Assembly: GCA_963724365.1 (NCBI GenBank)
Contig: CAVRUR010000005.1
Location: 1-64,000, forward strand
DNA: 64,000 bases
Reading direction: 5' to 3'
Origin: JALORV01 sp963724365
GTDB taxonomy: Bacteria > Pseudomonadota > Gammaproteobacteria > Burkholderiales > Burkholderiaceae_F
Every line of letters starts with the position of its first letter. Positions within the stretch are counted from its first letter, which is position 1. The notes under the pieces were generated by a model. The model searched no databases. It was not told the origin of the DNA and worked only from the letters and a program-made list of their open reading frames with translations. Made by a program: the position numbers and the translations under genes. Positions 52,112 to 60,632 of this stretch are shown one piece after another.

Positions 52112-52456
52112 CAGCCCATGCCGTGGCGGGCGGATCGCCACGGCTGCGCTTCACGGCGTTCTGGGCGGCGGGCCGGACGGCCCGCCGCGGTACTCAACCC
52201 TTGGCGACCTCGCCGACGAAGATCTCGACTCGGCGGTTCGCGGCGCGTCCGGCGTCGGTTGCGTTGTCCGCGATCGGCCCGCGCGAACCTCGGCCATCGA
52301 TTGAGTCACTGCTGTGTCGTGAGTCCGAGCTTGCGCAACGTCGTCAACGACGGTGCAGAATCGCGGGAGCATCTTCGCGCGACCTTTGCAGCTCCGGTGT
52401 CGTCGCGGGACTCAAATCGAAACGAAGTATCGAGGTGATCGCAGCGTGTTACCGAC
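52112..52456. other. Intergenic region with ompA remnant and hairpin
   Basis: These 345 bases hold no complete gene. They contain a 10-bp GC-rich hairpin (52165-52174 with 52179-52188, loop ggac) just beyond the end of a minus-strand ompA fragment, and unassigned sequence up to the acetyltransferase start. Confidence 0.5.
52194..52310 (-). pseudogene. OmpA/MotB C-terminal domain remnant
   Basis: The minus strand reads IDGRGSRGPIADNATDAGRA followed by ANRRVEIFVGEVAKG and a stop. This is the last strand-helix of the OmpA peptidoglycan-binding domain (consensus GYGE-PIADNATAAGRAKNRRVEI). Upstream of about 52310 no OmpA-like sequence continues in any frame, so only about 35 codons survive, without a start. 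It is a gene relic. Confidence 0.5.
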
Positions 52457-52900
52457 ATGACGGACATCGAGGAAATCACAGGCCAGGCCCTCGACGAATG
52501 GCGGCCGGCATGGCAACGGTTACTTGCCGCGGCCGGGCTGCCGACCGACGATCTTGGTGAGGTCGACCGTGCATGGAAAGCAGGCCAGGGAGCTGAACTG
52601 CTCGCGGCTGCGGGCGTGCAGTGCCAGGGAGTGCACCGCCTGCTGCGCTCGATGGTTGTCGCCCCGGACCATCGCGGTTCACGGTGGGGCGATCGCTTGC
52701 TGGCTAGCGTCGAGTCAAGTCTGCGGCGCGACGGTGCGAATGCCGTGTGGCTGCTGACAACGAGTGCCTCGGAATTTTTCAGCCGCCACGGCTATGTCGC
52801 GCGACCGCGCACCGAAGCACCGGCGGTGATCGCATCGACGCAGCAGTTCCGTGGCCTGTGCCCGGGGTCGGCGGTGCTGATGGTCAAGCGCCTCGACTGA
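52457..52900 (+). CDS. GNAT acetyltransferase, ArsN2-like
   Basis: This is a 147-residue GNAT enzyme. The acetyl-CoA loop region reads LLRSMVVAPDHRGSRWGDRLLA, and LLTTSASEFFSRHGYVARPR and LCPGSAVLMVKRL match the ArsN2 arsenic-resistance acetyltransferase pattern. No other arsenic genes are present, so the substrate is uncertain. The 3' end overlaps the convergent lrgB gene by 17 bp. Confidence 0.5.
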   Translation: MTDIEEITGQALDEWRPAWQRLLAAAGLPTDDLGEVDRAWKAGQGAELLAAAGVQCQGVHRLLRSMVVAPDHRGSRWGDRLLASVESSLRRDGANAVWLLTTSASEFFSRHGYVARPRTEAPAVIASTQQFRGLCPGSAVLMVKRLD

Positions 52901-53624
52901 GCAGTGCGACCAGCGTCGGCGCGAGCCACGGCGCGATGAATGCCGTCACCAGCGCCGTCAGTCCCATTGCCAAGCCTGCAAACGCGCCCATCTGTTCGCT
53001 CACCTGGAACGCACGTGCGGTGCCGATACCGTGCGCCGCGACGCCCACTGCAAATCCGCGCGCCGCATGCGACTCGACGCGCAACGCGTTGAGTAGCGGG
53101 CGCGCGATGACCGCGCCGGTCATCCCGGTCAGGATGACGAATACCGCAGTGAGCGAGGGCAGGCCGCCGATTTTCTCGGAGATGCCCATCGCAATCGGCG
53201 TTGTCACCGACTTCGGGGCGAGCGACAGTAGCGTTTCGCGCGACGCGCCCAGTGCCCACGCGATGCCGAGCGCCGAAATGATCGCAGTGATTACTCCGGC
53301 CACCAGACCGAGTGTCAGCGGCAACCAGAGGCGCGCCAGTCGCGCGCGCTGGTCATACAGTGGTATCGCCAGCGCGACGGTCGCTGGTCCGAGCAGGAAG
53401 TGCACGAACTGCGCTCCGTCGAAGTAGGTGCGGTACGGCGTACCGGTCAGGACCAGCAGCGACACCAGCAGGACCACGGCGATCGCGACCGGGTTGGCGA
53501 GCGGGTTCATGCCGGTGCGCTGATAGATGCGCCAGGCGACGAGGTAGGCGAGCAGCGTGGCTGTCAGGCCGAGCAGGGGCGTGGCAGCGAGATAGACCCA
53601 GATCGAATCAAGCCTCGGTGTCAT
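52884..53624 (-). CDS. lrgB: LrgB family membrane protein
   Basis: This is a 246-residue polytopic membrane protein of the LrgB/CidB family. Landmarks are FVHFLLGPATVALAIPLYDQ, LAPKSVTTPIAMGISEKIGG and VGVAAHGIGTARAF. With the preceding small protein it forms an LrgAB-type pair, linked to murein hydrolase control, and to pyruvate, lactate or glycolate transport in some bacteria and plastids. Start overlaps lrgA by 17 bp. It lies next to the glycolate oxidase genes, which supports a glycolate-related role here. Confidence 0.5.
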   Translation of the reverse strand: MTPRLDSIWVYLAATPLLGLTATLLAYLVAWRIYQRTGMNPLANPVAIAVVLLVSLLVLTGTPYRTYFDGAQFVHFLLGPATVALAIPLYDQRARLARLWLPLTLGLVAGVITAIISALGIAWALGASRETLLSLAPKSVTTPIAMGISEKIGGLPSLTAVFVILTGMTGAVIARPLLNALRVESHAARGFAVGVAAHGIGTARAFQVSEQMGAFAGLAMGLTALVTAFIAPWLAPTLVALLSRGA

Positions 53625-53967
53625 CGGGCGCGAAGCGGCGTGCGGTCCAAGTGACGACCAACGCTGTGACGGCGATGGCCAGAGCGGTGCTCACGAGGAG
53701 CGAGACGACGATCGGCAACCACTCCTGGCCTATGCGCGTCACGTGCAGCATCACGCCGACACCGGCCGGGACGAACAGCAGCGACAGATGCTTGAGCAGC
53801 TCCAGAGACGTCGGACGGAGCGCGTCGAGCGCAACGGGACGCGCCATCAACATGACGAGCAGCAGCACCATGCCGAGCACCGGGCCTGGAATCGGCAAGC
53901 GCAGCAGGTAACTCAGCACCTCTCCGATCGTCTGAAAGACGAGCAGCGTCGCGAGCGCTTCCAGCAT
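53608..53967 (-). CDS. lrgA: CidA/LrgA family membrane protein
   Basis: This is a 119-residue holin-like membrane protein with four helices; PIPGPVLGMVLLLVMLM and LLFVPAGVGVMLH are the family signatures. It is four bp downstream of glcF and overlaps lrgB, so the order on the minus strand is glcD-glcE-glcF-lrgA-lrgB, suggesting a glycolate uptake and oxidation unit. Confidence 0.5.
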   Translation of the reverse strand: MLEALATLLVFQTIGEVLSYLLRLPIPGPVLGMVLLLVMLMARPVALDALRPTSLELLKHLSLLFVPAGVGVMLHVTRIGQEWLPIVVSLLVSTALAIAVTALVVTWTARRFAPDDTEA

Positions 53968-53971
53968 TGCG

Positions 53972-55198
53972 TCAGTTCGGCTTCAGGCGCTTATCGAGCC
54001 ACTCGATCCAGTGCATTACGCGCGTCTCGGTGCCGCTCTGCAGGTGTGTGATGCAACCGATGTTGGCCGACAGGATCGCGTCTGGCTGCGGCGTCTGCAG
54101 GTGGCCGAGCCGTCGGTCGCGCAGCTGAATCGACAGCTCCGGCTGCAGTACCGAGTAGGTGCCGGCCGAGCCGCAGCAGAAGTGGCTTTCGCCGATGGGC
54201 GCCACGGTGGCACCTAATGAGGCGAGCAGCGCCTCGACCGCCCCCTTTACCCTGAGTCCGTGCTGCAGCGTGCAGGGCGAGTGAAACACCACTTTGCCGG
54301 CGGCGCCGTTGCCGAGCATGCGCTTCAGCTCGTCGCCGAACGCCGGCAGGATCTCGGCGATGTCCTTCGTCAGTTCACTGACGCGCAGAGCCTTCGCCGC
54401 GTAGGCCGGATCACGCGCGAGCATGTGGTGGTATTCCTTGACCTGCAGACCGCAGCCGCTGGCGTTCATGACGATCGCTTCCGCTCCCGCCTCGATCAGC
54501 GGCCACCACGCATCAATGTTGCGGCGGGCATCGTCGAGTCCGCCGTCCTGGTCGTTCAGGTGATAACGGATGGCCCCGCAGCAACCGGCCGTTGCGGGAC
54601 GCAGCACTTCGATGCCGAGCGCATCGAGCACACGCGCCGTCGAGGTGTTGATGTTCGGCGCCATCGCTGGCTGCACGCAGCCTTCGAGCAGGATCATCTT
54701 GCGCGCCTGCGTGCGCGAGGGGTAGGCGCCGGCAGCCTGCGCAGCGGGGACCTTGGCCTTGAGACTCGAGGGCAGCAGCGGCCGCACAAACTGACCGAGT
54801 TTCATGGCCGGCCCGAACAGCGGGCTCGTCAGTCCAGCTTTCAGCACCGCGCGGACGGCGCGGCCGGCGAATGGGCGCGGCACGCGTTCGTCGACGATCT
54901 TGCGCCCGATGTCGACCAGCCGACCGTACTGCACGCCCGACGGGCAGGTCGTTTCGCAGCTGCGGCAGGTCAGGCACCGGTCCAGATGCAGTTGCGTTTT
55001 CGCCGTCACGGCGACGCCTTCCAGCATCTGCTTCATCAGGTAGATGCGGCCGCGCGGCGAGTCGAGCTCATCGCCGAGCAGCTGGTAGGTCGGGCAGGTC
55101 GCCGTGCAGAAGCCGCAATGCACGCACTTGCGCAGGATCGCGTCCGCCTCCTTGCCTTCGGGCGTGTCGCGGATCCAGTCGGCCAGTTGTGTCTGCAT
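53972..55198 (-). CDS. glcF: Glycolate oxidase iron-sulfur subunit GlcF
   Basis: This 408-residue subunit passes electrons from the flavin subunits to the respiratory chain. Two 4Fe-4S motifs, CVHCGFCTATCP and CLTCRSCETTCP, occupy the N-terminal quarter. Two CCG-type domains follow (GCCGAIRYHL and HFCCGSAGTYS). Its start codon lies two bases from the end of a 276-bp inverted-repeat element that separates it from glcE. Confidence 0.5.
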   Translation of the reverse strand: MQTQLADWIRDTPEGKEADAILRKCVHCGFCTATCPTYQLLGDELDSPRGRIYLMKQMLEGVAVTAKTQLHLDRCLTCRSCETTCPSGVQYGRLVDIGRKIVDERVPRPFAGRAVRAVLKAGLTSPLFGPAMKLGQFVRPLLPSSLKAKVPAAQAAGAYPSRTQARKMILLEGCVQPAMAPNINTSTARVLDALGIEVLRPATAGCCGAIRYHLNDQDGGLDDARRNIDAWWPLIEAGAEAIVMNASGCGLQVKEYHHMLARDPAYAAKALRVSELTKDIAEILPAFGDELKRMLGNGAAGKVVFHSPCTLQHGLRVKGAVEALLASLGATVAPIGESHFCCGSAGTYSVLQPELSIQLRDRRLGHLQTPQPDAILSANIGCITHLQSGTETRVMHWIEWLDKRLKPN

Positions 55199-55200
55199 GG

Positions 55201-55476
55201 CTAGAACCTATCTCAGAATCCCCGGTGGTCGCGGCGGGGCCGCATTGGGCGCAGGGCTAGGCGCGGCGAGGGGACCATTGCGTGTGCAAGGACCCGAGTC
55301 GCAACAACGCCATGCGCCCAATGCGACCCTGCCCCGGAGGGTTGGCAAAAGAAGCGGGCGTCTGCGGCGTTGGCCGGCTCGGCCGTAGACCCGGCTACTG
55401 TCCTTCGCCAACCGCCTTGCATCCGCCCGCTTCTTTTGCCAACGCGATCCATCGGGGACTCTGAGATAGGTTCTAG
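55201..55476. mobile_element. MITE-like 276-bp element with 24-bp terminal inverted repeats
   Basis: The ends ctagaacctatctcag... (55201-55224) and its near-complement (55453-55476) match at 23 of 24 positions. Inside is a perfect 20-bp inverted repeat (55341-55360 with 55424-55443), and next to the left end lies the 65-bp leader repeat shared with pncA (55207-55272, inverted). No coding frame is convincing. One end stops two bases before the glcF ATG, and the other end contains the glcE stop codon. No target-site duplication is evident. Confidence 0.5.
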
Positions 55477-56546
55477 GCCAGCGGGATCAGCCGGCCCGGG
55501 TTGAAGATGCCGGCCGGGTCGAACTCGGCCTTCAGCCGCGTGTTCAACCGCGCCAGGACCGGGTCGAGCGGATGGAACGCCGGGATGCGGTCATTTCCGC
55601 CACGGAATCGCGTGATGTGTCCGCCGACCGCCGCGCAACGCGCGCGAATCTCGTCGGCCGGAAGATCGCCGAACACCCAGCGTTGGCCGCCATGCCACTC
55701 GATCAACGTGGCGCCGAGGCCGAGCGGTGGCGTGGTCGGCGGCACGGCCAGCCGCCAAATCGCCGACCGGCCAACGGACCCAAAATAAGGATGCCGCTGT
55801 TCGCGCAGATCGGCCCACCAGCGTTCGGCGCTATCAACGACGCTCCCGCCGAGCCGCGCCTGCGCCGCGTCGACGGCCGCGCGCGCGCCGGACAGTCGCA
55901 GCCACAGCGAGCCATCGAGCCAGGCACTGGCCGAGATCGGCAACGGCTGGCCGGCCCACTCGTTGAGCTGGCGTATGGCCGTGGCCTCGTCGATCTCGAA
56001 GCGCAGCGTGCACTCGGCGACGGGACGGGGCAGTACCTTCAGTGAAACGTCGATCAGCACTCCGAGCGTGCCGAGCGAGCCAGCGAGAACGCGTGCCATG
56101 TCGTAACCGGCGACGTTCTTCATCACGCGCCCCCCGAACGAGAGTAGGTCGCCGCGACCGTCGACTACGCTTGCGCCCAATATGAAATCACGTATCGACC
56201 CCGCGGCAACACGGCGCGGGCCAGCGATGCCGGCCGCGATCGCGCCGCCAACGGTGGCCGTTTCACCAAAGTGCGGTGGCTCGAACGGCAGCAACTGATT
56301 GTGTTCGGCGAGCAATGCTTCGAGCTCGGCGAGCGGCGTGCCGGCGCGCACGGTAACCACCAGCTCGGTCGGCGCGTAATCGACGATGCCGCGGAGCTCG
56401 CGCGGATCGAGCAATTCGCCTGCCGTCGCGTTGCCGTAGAAGTCCTTGGTGCCGCCCGCACGAATACGCAGAGGAGTGCGCTCATCGGTCGCTGCACGCA
56501 CGCGGCTGCGCAGGCGCGTCAGCGCCGGATGCTCGTGTTCGGTCAT
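55473..56546 (-). CDS. glcE: Glycolate oxidase FAD-binding subunit GlcE
   Basis: This is a 357-residue PCMH-type FAD protein. It has RIRAGGTKDFYGN, TATVGGAIAAGIAGPRR and LSFGGRVMKNVAGYDMARVLAGSLGTLGV (FAD pocket) and ends RLKAEFDPAGIFNPGRL. It works with GlcD and GlcF in oxidation of glycolate to glyoxylate. Its stop codon lies within the terminal repeat of the element at 55201-55476. Confidence 0.5.
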   Translation of the reverse strand: MTEHEHPALTRLRSRVRAATDERTPLRIRAGGTKDFYGNATAGELLDPRELRGIVDYAPTELVVTVRAGTPLAELEALLAEHNQLLPFEPPHFGETATVGGAIAAGIAGPRRVAAGSIRDFILGASVVDGRGDLLSFGGRVMKNVAGYDMARVLAGSLGTLGVLIDVSLKVLPRPVAECTLRFEIDEATAIRQLNEWAGQPLPISASAWLDGSLWLRLSGARAAVDAAQARLGGSVVDSAERWWADLREQRHPYFGSVGRSAIWRLAVPPTTPPLGLGATLIEWHGGQRWVFGDLPADEIRARCAAVGGHITRFRGGNDRIPAFHPLDPVLARLNTRLKAEFDPAGIFNPGRLIPLA

Positions 56547-56610
56547 CGCACGCGGGCCGCGTCGATAGGCCGGCAGTCGAGCACGGGCGAGGCGTGGGGC
56601 ATCGTCGTGT

Positions 56611-58152
56611 TCAGAAGCGCGGCAGCTCGGGGAACTTCAGCTGCCCGCCATGCACGTGCATCTTGCCGTATTCGGCACAGCGGTTCAGCGTCGGCACGGC
56701 CTTGCCCGGATTCAGCAGACCCGGCGGATCGAAGGCGCGTTTGATCGCGTGGAAAGCCTGCAGCGTCGCGGTATCGAATTGCTGGCACATCTGGTGGATC
56801 TTTTCGACGCCGACGCCGTGTTCACCGGTCACCGTGCCGCCGACCGCGATCGAGAGTTCGAGAATTTCGAAGCCGAATTCCTCCGCGCGCACGACGGATG
56901 CGGGATCATTGGCGTCGAACATGATCAGCGGATGCAGGTTGCCGTCGCCGGCATGAAAGACGTTGGCGCAGCGCAGGCCGTACTTCTGCTCCATGGCGGC
57001 GATCGCCTTCAGCACCTCGCCCAGCCGCTTGCGCGGGATCGTGCCATCCATGCAGTAATAGTCGGGCGAAATCCGGCCCACCGCGGGGAACGCCGCCTTG
57101 CGCCCGGCCCAGAAGCGCAGGCGCTCGGGTTCGGACTGCGACACCGTCAGCTGCGTGGCGCCGCTCGTCTCGAGCACCGCCTTGATGCGCTCGATCTCCT
57201 CGGTGACCTCCTCGGGCGTGCCATCCGATTCGACCAGCATGATGATGGCGGCGTTGAGGTCGTAGCCCGCCTTCACGAACGGTTCGACGGCTGCGGTGGC
57301 CGGCTTGTCCATCATCTCCATGCCGGCCGGGATGATGCCGGCAGCGATCACGGCGGCGACGGCGTCACCGCCCTTTTCGACGTCGTCGAACGACGCCATG
57401 ATGACCTGCTGCTTCAGCGGCTTGGGCACCAGCTTCAGCGTCGCTTCGGTCAGCACCAGCAGCAGGCCCTCGGAGCCCACCGCCAGCGGCAGCAGGTCGT
57501 AGCCGGCGGCATCCGGCGCCTCCGAACCGATCTCGATGATGTCGCCCTCGATCGTGACGCCGCGCACGCGCAACACGTTGTGCAGCGTGAGTCCATATTT
57601 CAGGCAATGCACGCCGCCGGCGTTCTCGGCGATGTTGCCGCCGATGGTGCACGCGATCTGGCTCGACGGATCGGGCGCGTAGTACAGGCCGAGATGCGCC
57701 ACTGTCTCGGAAATCGCCGAATTGCGGACACCGGGCTGCACTTTCGCGGTTCGCGCCAGCGGGTCGATCTTCAGGATGCGGTTGAACTTGGCGAGCGACA
57801 GCAGCACACCCTGGCCGTGTGGCAACGCGCCGCCCGAAAGCCCGGTGCCGGCACCGCGCGGTACGACGGGCACCTGCAGGCCATGGCAGGCGCGCAGGAT
57901 CTGCACGACCTGCGCCTCGTCCTCCGGCAGCGCAACGACCATCGGCAACTGCCGGTACAGCGTCAGGCCGTCGCATTCGTAGGGTCGCGTGTCCTCCTCG
58001 CGCCACAGCACGCAATGATCGGGCAGGAAGTTGCGCAGCTGCGCGACGACGGCGCGCTGGCGTTCGACATCGACAGGCCCGGCGCCTTCAAGCGGGATGC
58101 GCTCGGACAGCATCTGCATCGGCGGGTGCGCGAGGTCGGCCGGAGCGTTCAT
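56611..58152 (-). CDS. glcD: Glycolate oxidase catalytic subunit GlcD
   Basis: This is a 513-residue FAD-linked 2-hydroxyacid oxidase. The PCMH FAD motif is PVVPRGAGTGLSGGALPHGQ; CTIGGNIAENAGGVHCLKYG and GSEGLLLVLTEATLKLVPKP follow. The catalytic end has NVFHAGDGNLHPLIMFD and GGTVTGEHGVGVEK, then FDPPGLLNPGK. It is the first gene of the minus-strand glc run; the 64-bp gap to glcE is empty. Frame intact. Confidence 0.5.
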   Translation of the reverse strand: MNAPADLAHPPMQMLSERIPLEGAGPVDVERQRAVVAQLRNFLPDHCVLWREEDTRPYECDGLTLYRQLPMVVALPEDEAQVVQILRACHGLQVPVVPRGAGTGLSGGALPHGQGVLLSLAKFNRILKIDPLARTAKVQPGVRNSAISETVAHLGLYYAPDPSSQIACTIGGNIAENAGGVHCLKYGLTLHNVLRVRGVTIEGDIIEIGSEAPDAAGYDLLPLAVGSEGLLLVLTEATLKLVPKPLKQQVIMASFDDVEKGGDAVAAVIAAGIIPAGMEMMDKPATAAVEPFVKAGYDLNAAIIMLVESDGTPEEVTEEIERIKAVLETSGATQLTVSQSEPERLRFWAGRKAAFPAVGRISPDYYCMDGTIPRKRLGEVLKAIAAMEQKYGLRCANVFHAGDGNLHPLIMFDANDPASVVRAEEFGFEILELSIAVGGTVTGEHGVGVEKIHQMCQQFDTATLQAFHAIKRAFDPPGLLNPGKAVPTLNRCAEYGKMHVHGGQLKFPELPRF

Positions 58153-58331
58153 GGCGGTGACGGTATCACGCAGCGCGGCCGCTGCCGAGAGTGTGTGGAC
58201 TGGCGAGTTTCCAGGTTCGGATCACGTCCGGGCCGCCCGCCGGCTGCCGGATGGCGACATGGCAACATCGCAGCAACGTGCGGCTGGTGTCATACCGTCG
58301 TCGAATCGGACCTTGGATGAAGGATCAGCGG

Positions 58332-59594
58332 ATGGCAGCCACAGCGAGGCGCGGACGAAATCGATCGTCGGGTATCGCCGCGGAGCGGGCCTGCGCTGCG
58401 GCGGTTCTTGCACTCCTCCTGCTGGGCTGTGCTGCACCCGCGCCGCCGCAGCCGGCCGCTGCAGGTCCGGCATCGGTGGCTCCGCTGCCGCCGACGCCGT
58501 GGCGCGACGGTCCGCCGCTCGTGCTGTCGTCCGGCACGTGGCAATGGATCGACGCCGGACGCGATCGGTCGATCGTCGGCCGTTGGATCTCGCCCGGAGC
58601 GGCGCAGGCGAAAGGCCTCCTGTTAGTCCTGCCCGGCCTGGCCCAAGGCAGTAGCGTTTCAACGGCGGTCGCCGAGGGATTGGCTGGCGCTGGTTTTGTC
58701 GTCCTTGCCATTGGCCATCCGGGCAACGATGCGGCGGTGTGGCAGAGCCCGGAGGCGCGACGCGCGGACTTCAATCTGGCCGCGCGACGGATGTTCTCGG
58801 TGGCCGAAGTCGCGGAACGGGGTGCAGATGTGCGATTCGTGCTGGACGAGCTCGAGCGCGAGCCGCCGTCGTGGCTTCCACAGTCGGCCAGCGCGCGCGT
58901 CGGCGTGATCGGCATTGGCCTGGGCGCGCAGACGACACAGTGGCTGCTGGGCGAACAGATGGCGCGCAACCACGCTCCGGTCGTTGAGCGCCGCGTTCGG
59001 GCGGTCGCCCTCCTCGGCCCCTATGTGGGCTTCGAAGGACCGGCCATGCATCAGCGCTACGGTGCGATCACGACGCCAATGCTGGTGGCCTATGGCCTGA
59101 CGGAGACCGATCCCTATGGACTGGGCATGACCTCGCAGCAGCGGCGCGCAATGGTTGACCTGCTGGTCAACGCGCGCGTCATCGAAGTGCGACTGCCGGC
59201 GGTTTCGCTGGCGACGCTGCTCACCCCAGGTTCCGAGCCGGCTCACGCTGAGACGGCCCGAGGGCTGCCGCCGCTGCCGGGCGGCGGGACAACGCCGCGC
59301 GGTGAGCCGCCAACGCGCGGCGGACGGGCGCCCGGGGGCGGCACGCCACCGATGGCCGGGGGTCCGTCCGGCGATTCGACGTCGATGCCAGACAGGCCGT
59401 CGGGTGCCGGCAGCGTTCGCAATCAGCAGGCTGTGCGCGTGGCCGTGCTGTTTTCCGTCAGTGCGTTCTTCGAGGCGGAACTGCTCGGCAGCGCCGACGC
59501 GCGCGAGTGGCTGGAAGGTCCTCACCCCGGACCGGCACTATGGACGTTCCACCCCGCGGGCCGGACGGGCCGCGCGCCGGGCGCAAGCCGCTAA
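58332..59594 (+). CDS. Lipoprotein alpha/beta-hydrolase homologue without catalytic serine
   Basis: This is a predicted lipoprotein of about 420 residues (basic N-terminus, ACAAAVLALLLLGC lipobox, Pro-rich linker). The core follows the platelet-activating-factor acetylhydrolase/dienelactone hydrolase fold and aligns with the convergent gene at 59604: AIGHPGNDAAVWQS against VQHVGSDRAIWVG. At the nucleophile elbow, however, it reads GIGLGAQ where the partner has GHSYGAN, so the catalytic Ser is Gly. A Gly/Pro-rich insert of about 60 residues follows before the last strand. ATG 58332 has aagga upstream; ATG 58317 is possible. Probably a binding protein or pseudoenzyme; the target is unknown. Confidence 0.5.
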   Translation: MAATARRGRNRSSGIAAERACAAAVLALLLLGCAAPAPPQPAAAGPASVAPLPPTPWRDGPPLVLSSGTWQWIDAGRDRSIVGRWISPGAAQAKGLLLVLPGLAQGSSVSTAVAEGLAGAGFVVLAIGHPGNDAAVWQSPEARRADFNLAARRMFSVAEVAERGADVRFVLDELEREPPSWLPQSASARVGVIGIGLGAQTTQWLLGEQMARNHAPVVERRVRAVALLGPYVGFEGPAMHQRYGAITTPMLVAYGLTETDPYGLGMTSQQRRAMVDLLVNARVIEVRLPAVSLATLLTPGSEPAHAETARGLPPLPGGGTTPRGEPPTRGGRAPGGGTPPMAGGPSGDSTSMPDRPSGAGSVRNQQAVRVAVLFSVSAFFEAELLGSADAREWLEGPHPGPALWTFHPAGRTGRAPGASR

Positions 59595-59603
59595 GGTCCG
59601 CCG

Positions 59604-60632
59604 TCAGCGCATCGGTGCGGTGACGATGCGCGAGACGATCGGGCGATAGCGCTCGGTCCAGCGTTCGAGTGCCCCGGCAGCGCCGCCGAAGACCTGCCGG
59701 ATGAACGCGAGCGAGAGTTCGCGCGTGGCGGCCTTGACCTGCGGGTTGAGCTGCGCACCGCCCGTGCCGGCGCGGTCGGTGAAGATGCTGTGCGAGCCGC
59801 CGGCAAAGATCGCGAGCGTCTTGTCCCTGCTGCCGATCGCCTCGAATACGGCGACACGATCATCAGCACCCGAGTAGTAGCCCGGGATCTGGATTACATC
59901 CTCGGTGGCCGTGATGTGCAGTGTCGGGATGGTGACGTGTTTCAGGATCCGCGACGGATCGGTCTCGCCGTAGAACGGCGGCGCCGAAATCAGGATGGCG
60001 GCGCGATAGCGGGGATCGCTGTAGTCGATCGTGCGGCCGTTGCGCTCGACGCGCGCGCCGGCGGCCAGCAGCGCGGTATTGGCGCCGTACGAATGACCGG
60101 CGACGACAATGTGCTCGCGATCGACGCGCGTTGCGTGTTCGCTCGACAGCAACTGGTCGAGCGCGAAACGCAGGTCGAGCGCACGGTCGATGGCTTCACG
60201 CTCCTGCGCGGCGTCGTGCAGTCGCCCGATGAGTCCGAACGGGTTGCCGACCCAGATCGCACGATCGCTGCCGACATGCTGGACGTGCAGGCTGGCGATG
60301 CCGTTCGCGGCGAAATGGCTGCCGAGATAGCTGTAGCCGCGGCGCGATCCGCCGATGCCGTGCGAGAACACGACCAGCGGAATGCTCGCTCCGGGCTCGA
60401 TCACTTCCGGCAGGTACAGCCGCACCGGCACGGCGCGGCCGCGCAGTGGATCGATCCACTCGTATTCGACTGTCGTAAATGCCGGTGCCGGAACGGTGCT
60501 TGCCGTCGCGATGGATTCGTCCGGAACCTGCGCTGCCAGGGGCGCGACGAAGAACAGACCGAGGGCCAGTCCGATCCCGCCACAGGCCGCCAGAGCGCGG
60601 CGTCGGTTCATGGGGTGCTCGGTCATCATCAT
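59604..60632 (-). CDS. Exported alpha/beta hydrolase
   Basis: This is a 342-residue hydrolase with an N-terminal twin-Arg-like signal (NRRRALAACGGIGLALGLFFVAPLAAQ). The nucleophile elbow is VVAGHSYGANTALLA, the oxyanion region VVFSHGIGGSRRGYSYLG, an acid in ITATEDVIQIPGYY and the catalytic His in FAGGSHSIFTD, so the triad is complete. It resembles dienelactone hydrolase or platelet-activating factor acetylhydrolase-like esterases. The ATG overlaps the RND permease stop (ATGA at 60629-60632), so the two are coupled. It is convergent with its inactive homologue, 9 bp away. Confidence 0.5.
   Translation of the reverse strand: MMMTEHPMNRRRALAACGGIGLALGLFFVAPLAAQVPDESIATASTVPAPAFTTVEYEWIDPLRGRAVPVRLYLPEVIEPGASIPLVVFSHGIGGSRRGYSYLGSHFAANGIASLHVQHVGSDRAIWVGNPFGLIGRLHDAAQEREAIDRALDLRFALDQLLSSEHATRVDREHIVVAGHSYGANTALLAAGARVERNGRTIDYSDPRYRAAILISAPPFYGETDPSRILKHVTIPTLHITATEDVIQIPGYYSGADDRVAVFEAIGSRDKTLAIFAGGSHSIFTDRAGTGGAQLNPQVKAATRELSLAFIRQVFGGAAGALERWTERYRPIVSRIVTAPMR

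Noticed and set aside
52123..52560. 145-codon plus-strand ORF before the acetyltransferase
   Set aside because: No family, unfavourable composition, and the opposite strand holds an OmpA relic.
55341..55443. Inverted repeat in the glcE-glcF spacer as a CRISPR or integron site
   Set aside because: Only one inverted pair, no direct-repeat/spacer array and no integron recombination-site core sequences.
56650..58320. 556-codon plus-strand ORF opposite glcD
   Set aside because: Antisense shadow; composition is His/Arg/Leu-rich and the opposite strand encodes a canonical GlcD.
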